A stretch of 64,000 nucleotides of DNA from Dactylorhiza incarnata. Taxonomy: Eukaryota > Streptophyta > Magnoliopsida > Asparagales > Orchidaceae. The notes beneath the pieces were generated by a model. The model had not been told where the DNA came from. It saw only the letters and a program-made list of their open reading frames with translations, and did no database searches. Position 1 is the first letter of the stretch; each line of letters starts with the position of its first letter. The translations under genes and the position numbers were made by a program. Positions 9,867-20,881 of this stretch are shown one piece after another. The stretch is from assembly GCA_033032865.1 (NCBI GenBank), contig JAWHQI010000121.1, positions 6,696,001 to 6,760,000 of the forward strand. Direction: 5' to 3'.

Positions 9867-12582
9867 TGTAACGCCCCTGAATTTTCAGATATTAATTTAA
9901 TTATATTAATGAGGTCATTATGACGTAGGACGTTACGTTAGTGCGGAGTTAGCGGTGCGCTGTCATTGCACGTTTTAGCGTCCGTTCGGTCAAGTCGACC
10001 AAATTTTGGAGCGACCCGAAATTGTAAAACTTTATGTTAGAAAATTAGATTATTTAATTTTAGGAATAAATCGTAAAAGTTTCGTGGCGCTCCGGGCAAA
10101 TTTGAAGCCTCGGCGAATTTGAAAGGATTTGTGTATTTATCCATCGTCGTAAACTTCGGAAATTTATATCTCGGAAACGGTACGTCGGATTTTGATTCCG
10201 ACTTCGTCGTTGGATTCGTAGCGCCGCCGTTCACCTACGGTGCGAATTTCATCGATTTCGGCATTTGTTTATTTTGTTTGATAATAATGTTATATTATTA
10301 TTATAATTATTATTATTAACGTATTAATATATTCGTTTATATCAACTTACATAAATTCGATTACTATAAATATATAAATATATTATTATAATTATTATTA
10401 TCATTGTTAATAAGTTATATGTAATTTCGTTTATATATAACCAATGGATTTCCAAGCATTTAGCCAAATGAATTTTCAAGCATTTAGCCCAATGAATTTC
10501 CAAGCATTTAGCCGAATGGATTTCTAAGGCCGATTCGTTGTTAACAATATTCGTCTAAACCTATCCTTGTCATTCTTATCATTAATATTATTATTAACAT
10601 AATTATATTTATATATAAATATGTACGTATATCCTTCTTCTCGGTAAGAACCAAAAAAATCCTATTCACATTTATTTTCTTCCCGACCTCATCACGAACC
10701 AGAGCGGAGACGCCGATTTTCTTGAACCTTTAGATCGCCGCCACCGGAGCTCCGGAGCACGAAATCTTCGCCGGAGCAAAGATCTGGAAAGCTTTCGCCG
10801 AGCTCTTCACGTGTGCAGTAAGTATTTCGAGTTTCGTAGATTTTTGAGGTTGGAGCCGGTAGCCCTAATCTTCTTTTTCGCTCAAAAAGTTTCAGAAATC
10901 GTTCCTCGAGGATTTCTAGCGGTCGATCTGCGACGAGGAGCAAGTCGGAGATCGTTTTCTTTGAAAGGTTTGAGGCAAGTGGTGGATTCTTCCCCCTTGC
11001 CACATTGTGGTTCATTCTTTACCGATTTTTACTCCTATTTAACTTAGACAAATATGTTCTGCATCGTTTGCTGCTAAAAGAAATGCGTAATCGACCAAGT
11101 AGACAAGTAAAATTATCACGTTCGCTAAAAAAATACACGAATTTGAAAGCTGTCAAGTCATGGTTCGTCGACTGTGTTCCGCCGAATTCACCGAAGTCCT
11201 CTTAAATTGATTCGCCGAAATTACCTTAAGCAGATTCGACATTTCGTCATAGTTAAGTTCGTCGATATGGTTTCGCCGAATTCGCCGATAGTTTTAGGAT
11301 TTCGCCGACGTCGTCTTAGGCCTTAGATAATGATTTTCGCCGAAAGTCTAGGTAATTCGTCGATGGTATTTCGAGGAATTCGCCGTAAGGTTGAGTTTCC
11401 TCTTGGAATTATTTCTGGGTTTTCCTGTAGTGTCTGTTTTGGTCAGGATTTTGTGAATCTCTATTTTCCCAGTTGGTTGTTTTGGACTGTGGATGGTCGG
11501 AATGGCCACCACCAGTGCCGGGTTGTTTGTCCGTGGACGTGTAGACTGTTGGTTGGTGGACTGTAAACCACCATCGCAGTACTTTTGTTCCTCGGGTGTT
11601 TTTGGGCCTGACGATGGCTTGGAAAGAATGCCTCCGCCTCAGTGCCATTTTTGGCTGGGATGGTGATTCACTTCTTGGGCAACTCAACACTTCCTTTTTA
11701 GGATATTGTTGTGGTACAACTTTGACCGCACTTCGTGCCAGTTTTTCCCTTACTTGTGGATATTTATTTGATTTGCTGACGTTTACAGCTGTTTCCGGTG
11801 GGTTGGTAAACCTCCTTTGTTGAGTTTCTCTTACTCTTTGATTTTTATGCCTTTGTGCTGAGGCATTCTTTTCTTTTGAATGCCTCAAGTTCGGACCAGT
11901 AGCCGGTGGAGCTGACCGAGTTATGTTTCTTCAGACTTGTAGCAGTTGTTTTCTTACTCCTTTTTTGGAGAGGTAGACTGTTGTTTTCTTTTGAGACTTG
12001 TTAGGGTTATGGGTTCGTGTCAGTTTGTTGACGCCCATAGCCTGAGTTCTTTTATGTTAGACTTTGTCTTGCTATTTTTATGCTACTACCGTTATTTGTT
12101 ATTTATGCAATTGCTCTCTGGGAAGGTTTTATGTTAGGGTGCATAATAGTTATTTTATATACAAAACTGCATAATTCTTTCTACATGACATCTCTTTTAA
12201 AACCATCATCACCTTACTTTTGAAGTTCGTAAGAAAATCCTTTTTACTTATACTAAATATAGAAGTTGCATATCATTAGAATGCTGGTTAGTTCATCATG
12301 CTCATATAGGTTAAATTAAAGTAAATTATGTATTTTCCGCTGCGTAAACCTATACTTTCTTATTTATGGACTAGTTGATCCATTAAACCGAGGGACACGG
12401 TAACTGAAAACCTTAAACTCAAATTATGTTTTAAACATAAAATTTAAGACTTTCTGAAGAAAAGTGTGAAGTTAAAACTGCCTGAGCGTCTGTAGTTATC
12501 CCCTGCACGACGTAGCATCATGACGCGTATTTTCTCTTACTCTGAGGTATTATTTAATACGGGGAAAATGCGGGTTGTGACA
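9867..12582 (+). repeat. 3' LTR of element A
   Basis: Starts TGTAACGCCCCTG and ends GTGACA; matches 1701-4405 with scattered substitutions and small indels. It retains the 24-bp triplicate (10446-10517), the GTAAGT donor (10818) and the GAGGCATTC hairpin (11859-11887). It is followed by primer binding site and leader sequence, not by flanking DNA, so it also serves as the 5' LTR of a second, mostly lost copy. Confidence 0.94.
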
Positions 12583-12827
12583 GTTGGCATCAGAGGGAGG
12601 TTTGTTCGACAAGTTGGTCGAGCGACTAATTCTGATATAGTTTAGTTATTTTGTTTCATTACATACACACACCGATGTGTCATCAGTACGTCTTGGCTGA
12701 AGCATGAACACTACACTCATAGCATGAAAAGAAGTATACGTGGTATATTATGTAGTATGGGATGCATAATATGTGTTTGTATATGGATCCACCATAGGTG
12801 GCAACATGTGACGGTTATGTAGTATGA
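12583..12827 (+). mobile_element. Truncated second leader of element A family
   Basis: Repeats the primer binding site region (one change: TTGGCATCAGAG) and the leader from 4406 on, including hairpin 1 (12744-12773). In this copy the first stem base is T, giving a wobble pair. The match breaks inside the loop of hairpin 2, after GTAGTATGAGA. This gives an LTR-INT-LTR-INT order, cut short. Confidence 0.9.
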
Positions 12828-13023
12828 GACACCTCCAGCCCCAGCATCCTGACCAGCCCTAGTACCTCAGCCCGCCCCAGCAGCATGATGAGAGGTTCCC
12901 TTTGCAGGGATACTTCCTGTGCCAGCAGCCGGCACACATGAGAGCCTTTTTCCCCCAAGCTATAGGGAGGCCTGACCTAGGAGCAGTGTAGGGAGCTGTA
13001 GACAGAGGACGAGGACGAGGAGG
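12828..13023 (+). pseudogene. Unidentified coding-like remnant, left half
   Basis: Proline/glutamine-rich reading that ends in an RGRGRGG run; it is interrupted by stops. The sequence continues at 23795 once F and one copy of GGAGG are removed. It might be a gag or transposase tail, but no family was recognised. The last five bases (13019-13023) are the left target duplication of F. Confidence 0.4.
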
Positions 13024-13462
13024 TGATGCGATAATTTCGGCAAGTGCACCGGTCACGCAAGTAATAATAATGGGGAAAATCCCCGAGTGTCGGTCTCTTG
13101 AGGAACACAGTAAGGTGGAGTTAGGTGTCGAGGAAGGACTTGAGATCGAAGTCCTTTAGGTCGAATGGAATGCGGGAGAGTTGGGTTGGCTTTTGGAAAA
13201 TAAAAGAAAACAACTACAACTACTCCTATGCAATGCCGCTATGCAAAGCTTCGCTTTGCGGGATGGAGACTACGTAGGCCTTGAACGCACTACTTCGTTG
13301 GGCGGATGGGCGAGTAGGCTAGCAGAATCGAACAATGCAGGCCTTGAGCGCGCTGCTTCGTTAGGCGAATGGAATACGAGCCGCGATGCCACGCTTCGGT
13401 AGGCGAATGGATGAGTAGGCTAATGGAATGAGGGTCGTAAGCACCTCTTCGACAAGCACGCC

Positions 13463-13480
13463 ACTAGCAATTGCTAGTGC
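13463..13480. repeat. 18-bp perfect palindrome CACTAGCAATTGCTAGTG
   Basis: Self-complementary over all 18 bases. Identical copies are in the other F LTRs (18088-18105, 22713-22730) and in solo LTR G (37601-37618). A 14-bp core is in the E 5' LTR (27032-27045). It lies downstream of the TATA box in transcript orientation, so it would be in the RNA leader. Confidence 0.9.
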
Positions 13481-13990
13481 GGCACACGAACGTGACGGCG
13501 GGATGGAGGATGGAATGGGGCGCACCTCATAAACACATATGAATAAAATAATCTCAAATAACTGAAATAGACATTACATAACAAGATTCATTGTGCACAT
13601 CATCAAAATATAGAGGAAACTAGCTTATACAATCAACAACATAAGGAAGAAGAATAGAGTGAAGGAATCGACCACATCCGAAGCCTCATCGAAGATTCAC
13701 GGTTGGAATCGCAGGGTTGTCAATCCGCGTCCAAGCTCGGTCTTCAACTGCGTCCGGGGTAGAGAAGGCTGTCACTACCTTCCAATGGACCCGTCTTCTT
13801 CGTGTCACGATCCGGTCTCCTCCGATACACGATCTCCTTGCTTGATGTTGGCGATCTTTGGGCTAGAAACCTATCCTTGGAGCTCAAGGATGACGGAGGA
13901 GGCCTAGGGGGGCGGAGAACATGCGGAAGGGGAAAAAATGGCGGAGCTGGGCGGAAGAAATGCGGATTATCCGACCTAAATCGCGAGCAG

Positions 13991-14001
13991 GAATATTTAT
14001 A
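13991..14001 (-). promoter_or_regulatory. TATA box of F LTR 1
   Basis: TATAAATATTC on the minus strand. Copies: 18617-18627 and 23242-23252. Solo LTR G has TATAAATAG at 37087-37095 in the same context (before CTGCTCGCGATTTAGG). The GCACGACC cluster ends about 20 bp upstream. Confidence 0.75.
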
Positions 14002-14017
14002 GGCGCTGGAATAAACA

Positions 14018-14282
14018 GTGCGCATGGTCAGTGGCGCACGACCAGTGGTCGTGCGCACTAGAATCCTGTGATCGTGCGCCTGACTTGACGGAGCCTGCAA
14101 GGTAAGAAATTTATAAAATACAATGTTCGCACGACCATTGGCGCACGACCAGTGGTCGTGCGCACTATCGTAGGTGGTCGTGCGATAAGCAAGACAGAAC
14201 TCATAAAAAATGGGCGTTAAGTGCGCACGATCAGTGACGCACGACCAGTGGTCGTGCGCAATAGAACCAGTGATCGTGCGCA
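14018..14282. repeat. GCACGACC/GGTCGTGC inverted-repeat cluster in F LTR 1
   Basis: Several near-perfect dyads of the form GCGCACGACCA-N-TGGTCGTGC, for example 14034-14056, 14141-14163 and 14239-14259, plus partial copies with GATCG or GGTCA. Equivalent clusters: 18643-18907, 23268-23532, solo LTR G 36714-37075, and a GCACGGTCGTGC variant in E (26175-26495, 31940-32252). Confidence 0.9.
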
Positions 14283-14544
14283 GTGTTCCTGTACAGAATT
14301 GTACCGGGAACACCTGCACGACTCCTGTTCCAGCACAACCATGGATCTAGCCACTGAAAGTGGAACTTAACGATGCATGAAAACTACTAAAGATGAAGAA
14401 CATGAAATAACACCAAAAACGGGCCTAGAAGTGCACATAGCATGGAATAGCAAATATGAGCGAAAACATGTCTAAAGTGAAGTGCATAGACTAGAAAATC
14501 GGCCCAGATGAGTCCAAATATGTGTATATGATCAGGACTCATCA

Positions 14545-14557
14545 CACCCCCAGACTT
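14545..14557 (-). other. Polypurine tract of F, unit 1
   Basis: On the minus strand AAGTCTGGGGGTG directly precedes the LTR start TGATGAG. The same tract is at 19170-19182 for unit 2 and in element E at 31642-31654. Confidence 0.9.
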
Positions 14558-16256
14558 AACTGTTTGCGCGTCCCGAGCAAACCATCTCTCGCGGACAGGA
14601 AAAACATAAGCTGGCGAAGAAATTATCCAGCGGAGTACCATGAGAAGTCGCATGCTCATGTGCGTTGAAATACAGTAGAGAAAATTTCTAATTATACATA
14701 TTTGTTTATACTTTTCTAGGAGCGTATTTATATGTTACGTTTACTCAAAAAGTGAATCACGGTGAATCATAAGGTCGTACATAGGAAGAAAGTAGACTGA
14801 ACGCTAAGGCGAGCATTGCCAAAGATCAGGGCTCGGGACATCTCCATTGAAATCCATCAATGTCGGTGACCATAAGCTTTCCCGTTCGCACTCTCTCCAC
14901 GGCACTGGTTTGACTCAAATGCGTGAATCAATAGGACTTTCGGTTTTAGATGGGGCTTGGGTTTAGGTGAGGTATACAATGATAAAAAGCGACGGCTCAA
15001 GCACTAAACCCAAATGAGCTTATGCAGAAATTAGTCTCGTTCACCACACAAACACGCGGGTACATCACACCCCCAGACTTGGACTCAACAACATGGGTGT
15101 GTGCACCGCCTACTCCCAAACATATATTTTTACACATATTTTTCATTAAAGCTCATATCTTTTTCTTTTCTTTTCACTTCTTTTCTTTTTCTCATTTTCA
15201 GCAACTAAACAATAAAACACATCCACATCTTCACAAACATATCACCAAATCAACAACCCAACTCATGAAAATAATAAACAGCTAAAGCTCAGATTTGAGT
15301 GTGCGACTAGGATTGGCATTTAGGCTTTGGTGAGACAACAGTGGGGCTGAATCAAACAAGGGGTAGGCACAACTGGGCTAACGAGGATAAAGCGATAGGA
15401 GTGGGCACAAAGGCTCAACCGGGCCAAAATGATGGCCTATATCACATTCACGCAATTGACTAACCGTATGCCCATGCTTCAAGAAACGCTTGGGGCAAGT
15501 TCTAGCCACCGAGAAAGATAGTCCTTCCTCCCGACTCGAGCAATATGCGTCTAGCGAACGTCTACACACATTCCTATGCTACCGTCTGATTCACACCGGA
15601 TTCATCAATTTTGAGTAGAGTAAACAATATTTACGCTAATAGGAAAATATAAACTAAAAGCATAAAAAGAAATTGAATTTACACGAATTTCTACGAGACA
15701 TGAGCACTCGACTAGGAGCACTACATGAGTCAACATTTTACTCCGCCTCATGATCCTAAGTCAGCACAATGATTTTCCAAATCACACAAAAAGACAAATT
15801 TGCCTCGCGACGTGCCAACGGCTAAGCGCGTGCTCAAGTGGGTGTTGTGGTGTGCAATGAAAATAAACAAAATATTTTGAATGAAATCTTCTAGTATGCA
15901 TTGCAATAGTGCACGTGAGCGGGTAAACAAAACTAGTCTCCCCCAGACTTAAACTAAACAATCCGCATAATATATGACAGGAAAATCAAAATAGGGCTAG
16001 GGGAAGAGAGTACCCAATGCTCAACAAGTGAGCATACCAGAAGATTGGCGTGTAAGCTAAAATGAGCCGCAGAATCCGCCATCCAGAAGAAGTACCTGCA
16101 GAGGTTAGCTTCGCAAAACAAAAGAAAAAGAAAAAGACAAACTACAATAAACTACAGCTAACTAAACAGGATTGAATAAAATAAAATGCATGAAAAGTAA
16201 GATAACTACTGGGGTTATTGTCATCCCAGCACGACTTATTTAGAAACATAAAAATT
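14558..16256 (-). other. F internal non-coding region, unit 1
   Basis: About 1.7 kb between the acidic frame and the 3' LTR with no convincing gene. It carries two extra polypurine-like motifs: 15063-15080, an 18-nt copy of the tract plus LTR start, and about 15940-15955. The rest is AT-rich and contains pyrimidine-rich runs near 15160-15200. The same content recurs at 19183-20881. Confidence 0.7.
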
Positions 16257-17396
16257 CTAGCTAATAGACCTATGAAAGAGGAAATGAACAGGTAACTGTT
16301 CTAATACGCGTGTCGGTAACAGGTATCGATGCGGCGACAAAACAGTCACGCCTCTACCCGAATATAGATAAAACCTGCCCATCACAGGTAGAGGGAAAAG
16401 AAAGTAAGAAGAGGAGGAGGCCTGGTCCTCACTCGTCTCACCACAAAATAAATCCTTGCCCAGCAAGGTGTCATCTCCAGGGAGGCAGCAGGAGGAGAAG
16501 ACAATGAGTGGAGCTTCCTCTACGGAGGGGGAATCAACCTCCTCACATAAGAGGATGCTCGCATCATTGACTTGAGCATCGTGCTCCAAGTCCTCCTGAA
16601 GTACCTGTGAAGACTCAACCTGCACAGGCTCGGAAAAAGAAGGGGGATCAAGAAATAAAGAAGAAGAATGACTTAAATAATCAAAAATCGGGGGAGTGGT
16701 CCCGATCTCACTCCCAGCAGGATCCAAAGATAGATCGCTATCATCATCGTAAGTATCATGGCGAGGAGAACCCAAGAACTCAAGGCCCTCAGTGGTGGTT
16801 TGGACCTCCTCGTCCCATGAAGAAGTGCAAACCTCCTCAACAGAGAGAGTATCCTCCACAACCCACTTTGGAGCATCCTCCGAGTCTGAAGCATCACCCC
16901 ACTCCTTTACTTTGATAGGATCATAAAGAATGTGTGTAGAAAAATCTTGCAAAGAATCTGGAGGAACACAAAGATTTGGTTCCTCCGCAAAAAGATCTGC
17001 TAAAGCCTCCCCGATGGAAAGAATACTTTCCTCATCATACTCAAGTGCATCTAGGAGCTCCCATTCCTCTCCTTGTTGGCTAACAGATGAGTGATCATCA
17101 TCACTGGGAGTGAAGCCATACACAGGGAGTGAGGAGTCCATGCACGAAATAAGATCGGGGGTAGAGGGCACGATAACCTCCATGGGTAAAGAATGAGTGA
17201 TAGGGACAATGTTGTCATGAGTGGAGGAGCGGCGGTCAGGATTGAAAAGACTAGGACAGTCCTTCAATTCATGACCCTCTCCTCGACACAATAAGCAAAC
17301 AACGTTCCTACACTACCTAGCATTTAACTCATTCATTTGGTCCATATAATAAACCATCTTGTCATTAGAGCTAGGCGAAATATCCCATGACGACAT
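16257..17396 (-). pseudogene. Acidic zinc-knuckle protein of F, copy 1 (one internal stop)
   Basis: Minus-strand frame from ATG at 17396 (MSSWDISPSSNDK...) to the stop at 16257, about 379 codons, with one TAG at codon 28 (17313-17315). A CCHC knuckle (CLLCRGEGHELKDC) follows at about residues 34-47. The rest is rich in Asp, Glu and Ser, with no protease or polymerase motif. It lies just inside the primer site, where gag would be, so it may be a divergent or captured nucleic-acid-binding protein. Family not recognised. The downstream 344 residues are open in both tandem copies with one residue changed (G to D near the C-terminus). Confidence 0.6.
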
Positions 17397-17625
17397 TTTC
17401 AAAAATTAAAGCAGATATAAAGAGACTGAAATTCTTTGCAAGGAAATCTACACAAACCGAGTAAGACTCCTTGAATGAAACTTGCATAATACTTTACAAC
17501 AGGAGAGAAAGAAATAACAACAAACAATAGATAATTAAAAGGCAAACAAAAATAATAAAGCGTCTATACACACTGGAAGAACTACTATCTCTTGTCTCCC
17601 TCTACAGCAACTCACACGTTTGTGT

Positions 17626-17643
17626 TCCCCGGCAACGGCGCCA
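17626..17643 (-). other. Primer binding site, tRNA-Asp (F, unit 1)
   Basis: On the minus strand TGGCGCCGTTGCCGGGGA, an 18-nt match to the 3' end of plant tRNA-Asp, lies six bases after the LTR end. Copy for unit 2 at 22251-22268. E has the same site with one change (27375-27392). Confidence 0.93.
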
Positions 17644-17649
17644 AAAACT

Positions 17650-19169
17650 TGATGCGATAATTTCGGCAAGTGCACCGGTCGCGCAAGTAATAATAATGGG
17701 GAAAATCCCCGAGTGTCGGTCTCTTGAGGAACACAGTAAGGTGGAGTTAGGTGTCGAGGAAGGACTTGAGATCGAAGTCCTTTAGGTCGAATGGAATGCG
17801 GGAGAGTTGGGTTGGCTTTTGGAAAATAAAAGAAAACAACTACAACTACTCCTATGCAATGCCGCTATGCAAAGCTTCGCTTGGCGGGATGGAGACTACG
17901 TAGGCCTTGAACGCACTACTTCGTTGGGCGGATGGGCGAGTAGGCTAGCGGAATCGAACAATGCAGGACTTGAGCGCGCTGCTTCGTTAGGCGAATGGAA
18001 TACGGGCCGCGATGCCACGCTTCGGTAGGCGGATGTACGAGTAGGCTAACGGAATGACAGTCGCAAGCACCTCTTCGACAAGCATGCCACTAGCAATTGC
18101 TAGTGCGGCACACGAACGTGACGGCGGGATGGAGGATGGAATGGGGCGCACCTCATATACACATATGAATAAAATAATCTCAAATAACTGAAATAGACAT
18201 TACATAACAAGATTCATTGTGCACATCATCAAAATATAGAGGAAACTAGCTTATACAATCAACAACATAAGGAAGAAGAATAGAGTGAAGGAATCGACCA
18301 CATCCGAAGCCTCATCGAAGATTCACGGTTGGAATCGCAGGGTTGTCAATCCACGTCCAAGCTCGGTCTTCAACTGCGTCCGGGGTAGAGAAGGCTGTCA
18401 CTACCTTCCAATGGACCCTTCTTCTTCGTGTCACGATCCGGTCTCCTCCGATACATGATCTCCATTCTTGATGTTGGCGATCTTTGGGCTAGAAACCTCT
18501 CCTTGGAGCTCAAGGATGATGGAGGAGGCCTAGGGGGGCGGAGAACCTGCGGAAGGGGCGAAAACGGCGGAGCTGGGCGGAAGAAATGCGGAGTATCCGA
18601 CCTAAATCGCGAGCAGGAATATTTATAGGCGCTGGAATAAATAGTGCGCACGGTCAGTGGCGCACGACCAGTAGTCGTGCGCACTAGAATCCTGTGATCG
18701 TGCGCCTGACCTGACGGAGCCTACAAGGTAAGAAATTTATAAAATACAATGTTCGCACGACCATTGGCGCACGACCAGTGGTCGTGCGCACTATCGTAGG
18801 TGGTCGTGCGATAAGCAAGACAGAACTCATAAAAATGGGCGTTAAGTGCGCACGATCAGTGACGCACGACCAGTGGTCGTGCGCAATAGAACCAGTGATT
18901 GTGCGCAGTGTTCCTGTACAGAATTGTACCGGGAACACCTGCACGACTCCTGTTCTAGCACAACCATGGATCTAGCCATTGAAAGTGGAACTTAACGATG
19001 CATGAAAACTACTAAAGATGAAGAACATGAAATAACACCAAAAACGGGCCTAGAAGTGCACATAGCATGGAATAGCAAATATGAGCGAAAACATGTCTAA
19101 AGTGAAGTGCATAGACTAGAAAATCGGCCCAGATGAGTCCAAATATGTGTATATGATCAGGACTCATCA
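17650..19169 (-). repeat. F LTR copy 2 (middle)
   Basis: 1520 bp. It shares diagnostic bases with LTR 3 rather than LTR 1, for example CAGGACTTGAGCG and CGGATGTACGAG. It is bounded by primer site sequence on one side and polypurine tract on the other, with no target duplication, as expected for an LTR fused by recombination. Confidence 0.95.
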
Positions 19170-20881
19170 CACCCCCAGACTTAACTGTTTGCGCGTCCCG
19201 AGCAAACCATCTCTCGCGGACAGGAAAAATATAAGCTGGCGAAGAAATTATCCAGCGGAGTACCATGCGAAGTCGCATGCTCATGTGCGTTGAAATACAG
19301 TAGAGAAAATTTCTAATTATACATATTTGTTTATACTTTTCTAGGAGCGTATTTATATGTTACGTTTACTCAAAAAGTGAATCACGGTGAATCATAAGGT
19401 CGTACATAGGAAGAAAGTAGACTGAACGCTAAGGCGAGCATTGCCAAAGATCGGGGCTCGGGACATCTCCATTGAAATCCATCAATGTCGGTGACCATAA
19501 GCTTTCCCGTTCGCACTCTCTCCACGGCACTGGTTTGACTCAAATGCGTGAATCAATAGGACTTTCGGTTTTAGATGGGGCTTGGGTTTAGGTGAGGTAT
19601 ACAATGATAAAAAGCGACGGCTCAAGCACTAAACCCAAATGAGCTTATGCAGAAATTAGTCTCGTTCACCACACAAACACGCGGGTACATCACACCCCCA
19701 GACTTGGACTCAACAACATGGGTGTGTGTACCGCCTACTCCCAAACATATATTTTTACACATATTTTTCATTAAAGCTCATATCTTTTTCTTTTCTTTTC
19801 ACTTCTTTTCTTTTTCTCATTTTCAGCAACTAAACAATAAAACACATCCACATCTTCACAAACATATCACCAAATCAACAACCCAACTCATGAAAATAAT
19901 AAACAGCTAAAGCTCAGATTTGAGTGTGCGACTAGGATTGGCATTTAGGCTTTGGTGAGACAACAGTGGGGCTGAATCAAACAAGGGGTAGGCACAACTG
20001 GGCTAACGAGGATAAAGCGATAGGAGTGGGCACAAAGGCTCAACCGGGCCAAAATGATGGCCTATATCACATTCACGCAATTGACTAACCGTATGCCCAT
20101 GCTTCAAGAAACGCTTGGGGCAAGTTCTAGCCACCGAGAAAGATAGTCCTTCCTCCCTACTCGAGCAATATGCGTCTAGCGAACGTCTACACACATTCCT
20201 ATGCTACCGTCTGATTCACACCGGATTCATCAATTTTGAGTAGAGTAAACAATATTTACGCTAATAGGAAAATATAAACTAAAAGCATAAAAAGAAATTG
20301 AATTTACACGAATTTCTACGAGACATGAGCACTCGACTAGGAGCACTACATGAGTCAACATTTTACTCCGCCTCATGATCCTAAGTCAGCACAATGATTT
20401 TCCAAATCACACAAAAAGACAAATTTGCCTCGCGACGTGCCAACGGCTAAGCGCGTGCTCAAGTGGGTGTTGTGGTGTGCAATGAAAATAAACAAAATAT
20501 TTTGAATGAAATCTTCTAGTATGCATTGCAATAGTGCACGTGAGCGGGTAAACAAAACTAGTCTCCCCCAGACTTAAACTAAACAATCCGCATAATATAT
20601 GACAGGAAAATCAAAATAGGGCTAGGGGAAGAGAGTACCCAATGCTCAACAAGTGAGCATACCAGAAGATTGGCGTGTAAGCTAAAATGAGCCGCAGAAT
20701 CCGCCATCCAGAAGAAGTACCTGCAGAGGTTAGCTTCGCAAAACAAAAGAAAAAGAAAAAGACAAACTACAATAAACTACAGCTAACTAAACAGGATTGA
20801 ATAAAATAAAATGCATGAAAAGTAAGATAACTACTGGGGTTATTGTCATCCCAGCACGACTTATTTAGAAACATAAAAATT
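19170..20881 (-). other. F internal non-coding region, unit 2
   Basis: Near-identical repeat of 14545-16256. It includes the polypurine tract (19170-19182), its extra copy (19688-19705) and the third motif near 20565-20580. A few single-base differences from unit 1 are visible. No gene seen. Confidence 0.75.

Larger units (their letters stand above)
1701..12582 (+). mobile_element. Element A: Ty3/gypsy chromovirus-type LTR retrotransposon, degenerate
   Basis: Two similar LTRs starting TGTAACGCCCCTG and ending GTGACA bracket a primer binding site for initiator tRNA-Met, a gag frame with zinc knuckles and a pol frame ordered protease, reverse transcriptase, RNase H, integrase, chromodomain-like tail. 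That order is Ty3/gypsy and the tail suggests a chromovirus (Tekay/Del-like, by recall of family motifs). The coding part holds many stops and at least two frameshifts, so this copy is dead. No matching 5-bp target duplication is visible: CCTGG precedes the left LTR, while the right LTR runs straight into a second leader. Confidence 0.93.
13024..14544 (-). repeat. F LTR copy 1 (3' end of the element)
   Basis: 1521 bp. It differs from the other two F LTRs at shared sites, for example GCTTTGCGGG against GCTTGGCGGG near 13250. It contains the 18-bp palindrome (13463-13480), a TATA box on the minus strand (13991-14001) and the GCACGACC cluster (14018-14282). Confidence 0.95.

Noticed and set aside
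13181..13402. 73-residue frame repeated in the F LTRs (also 17807, 22432)
   Set aside because: Lies within LTR sequence on the antisense strand of the element; no protein match recognised.
16310..16915. Plus-strand frames of 65 and 102 residues opposite the F protein (also 20935-21540)
   Set aside because: Antisense shadows of the acidic frame; compositional bias explains their openness.
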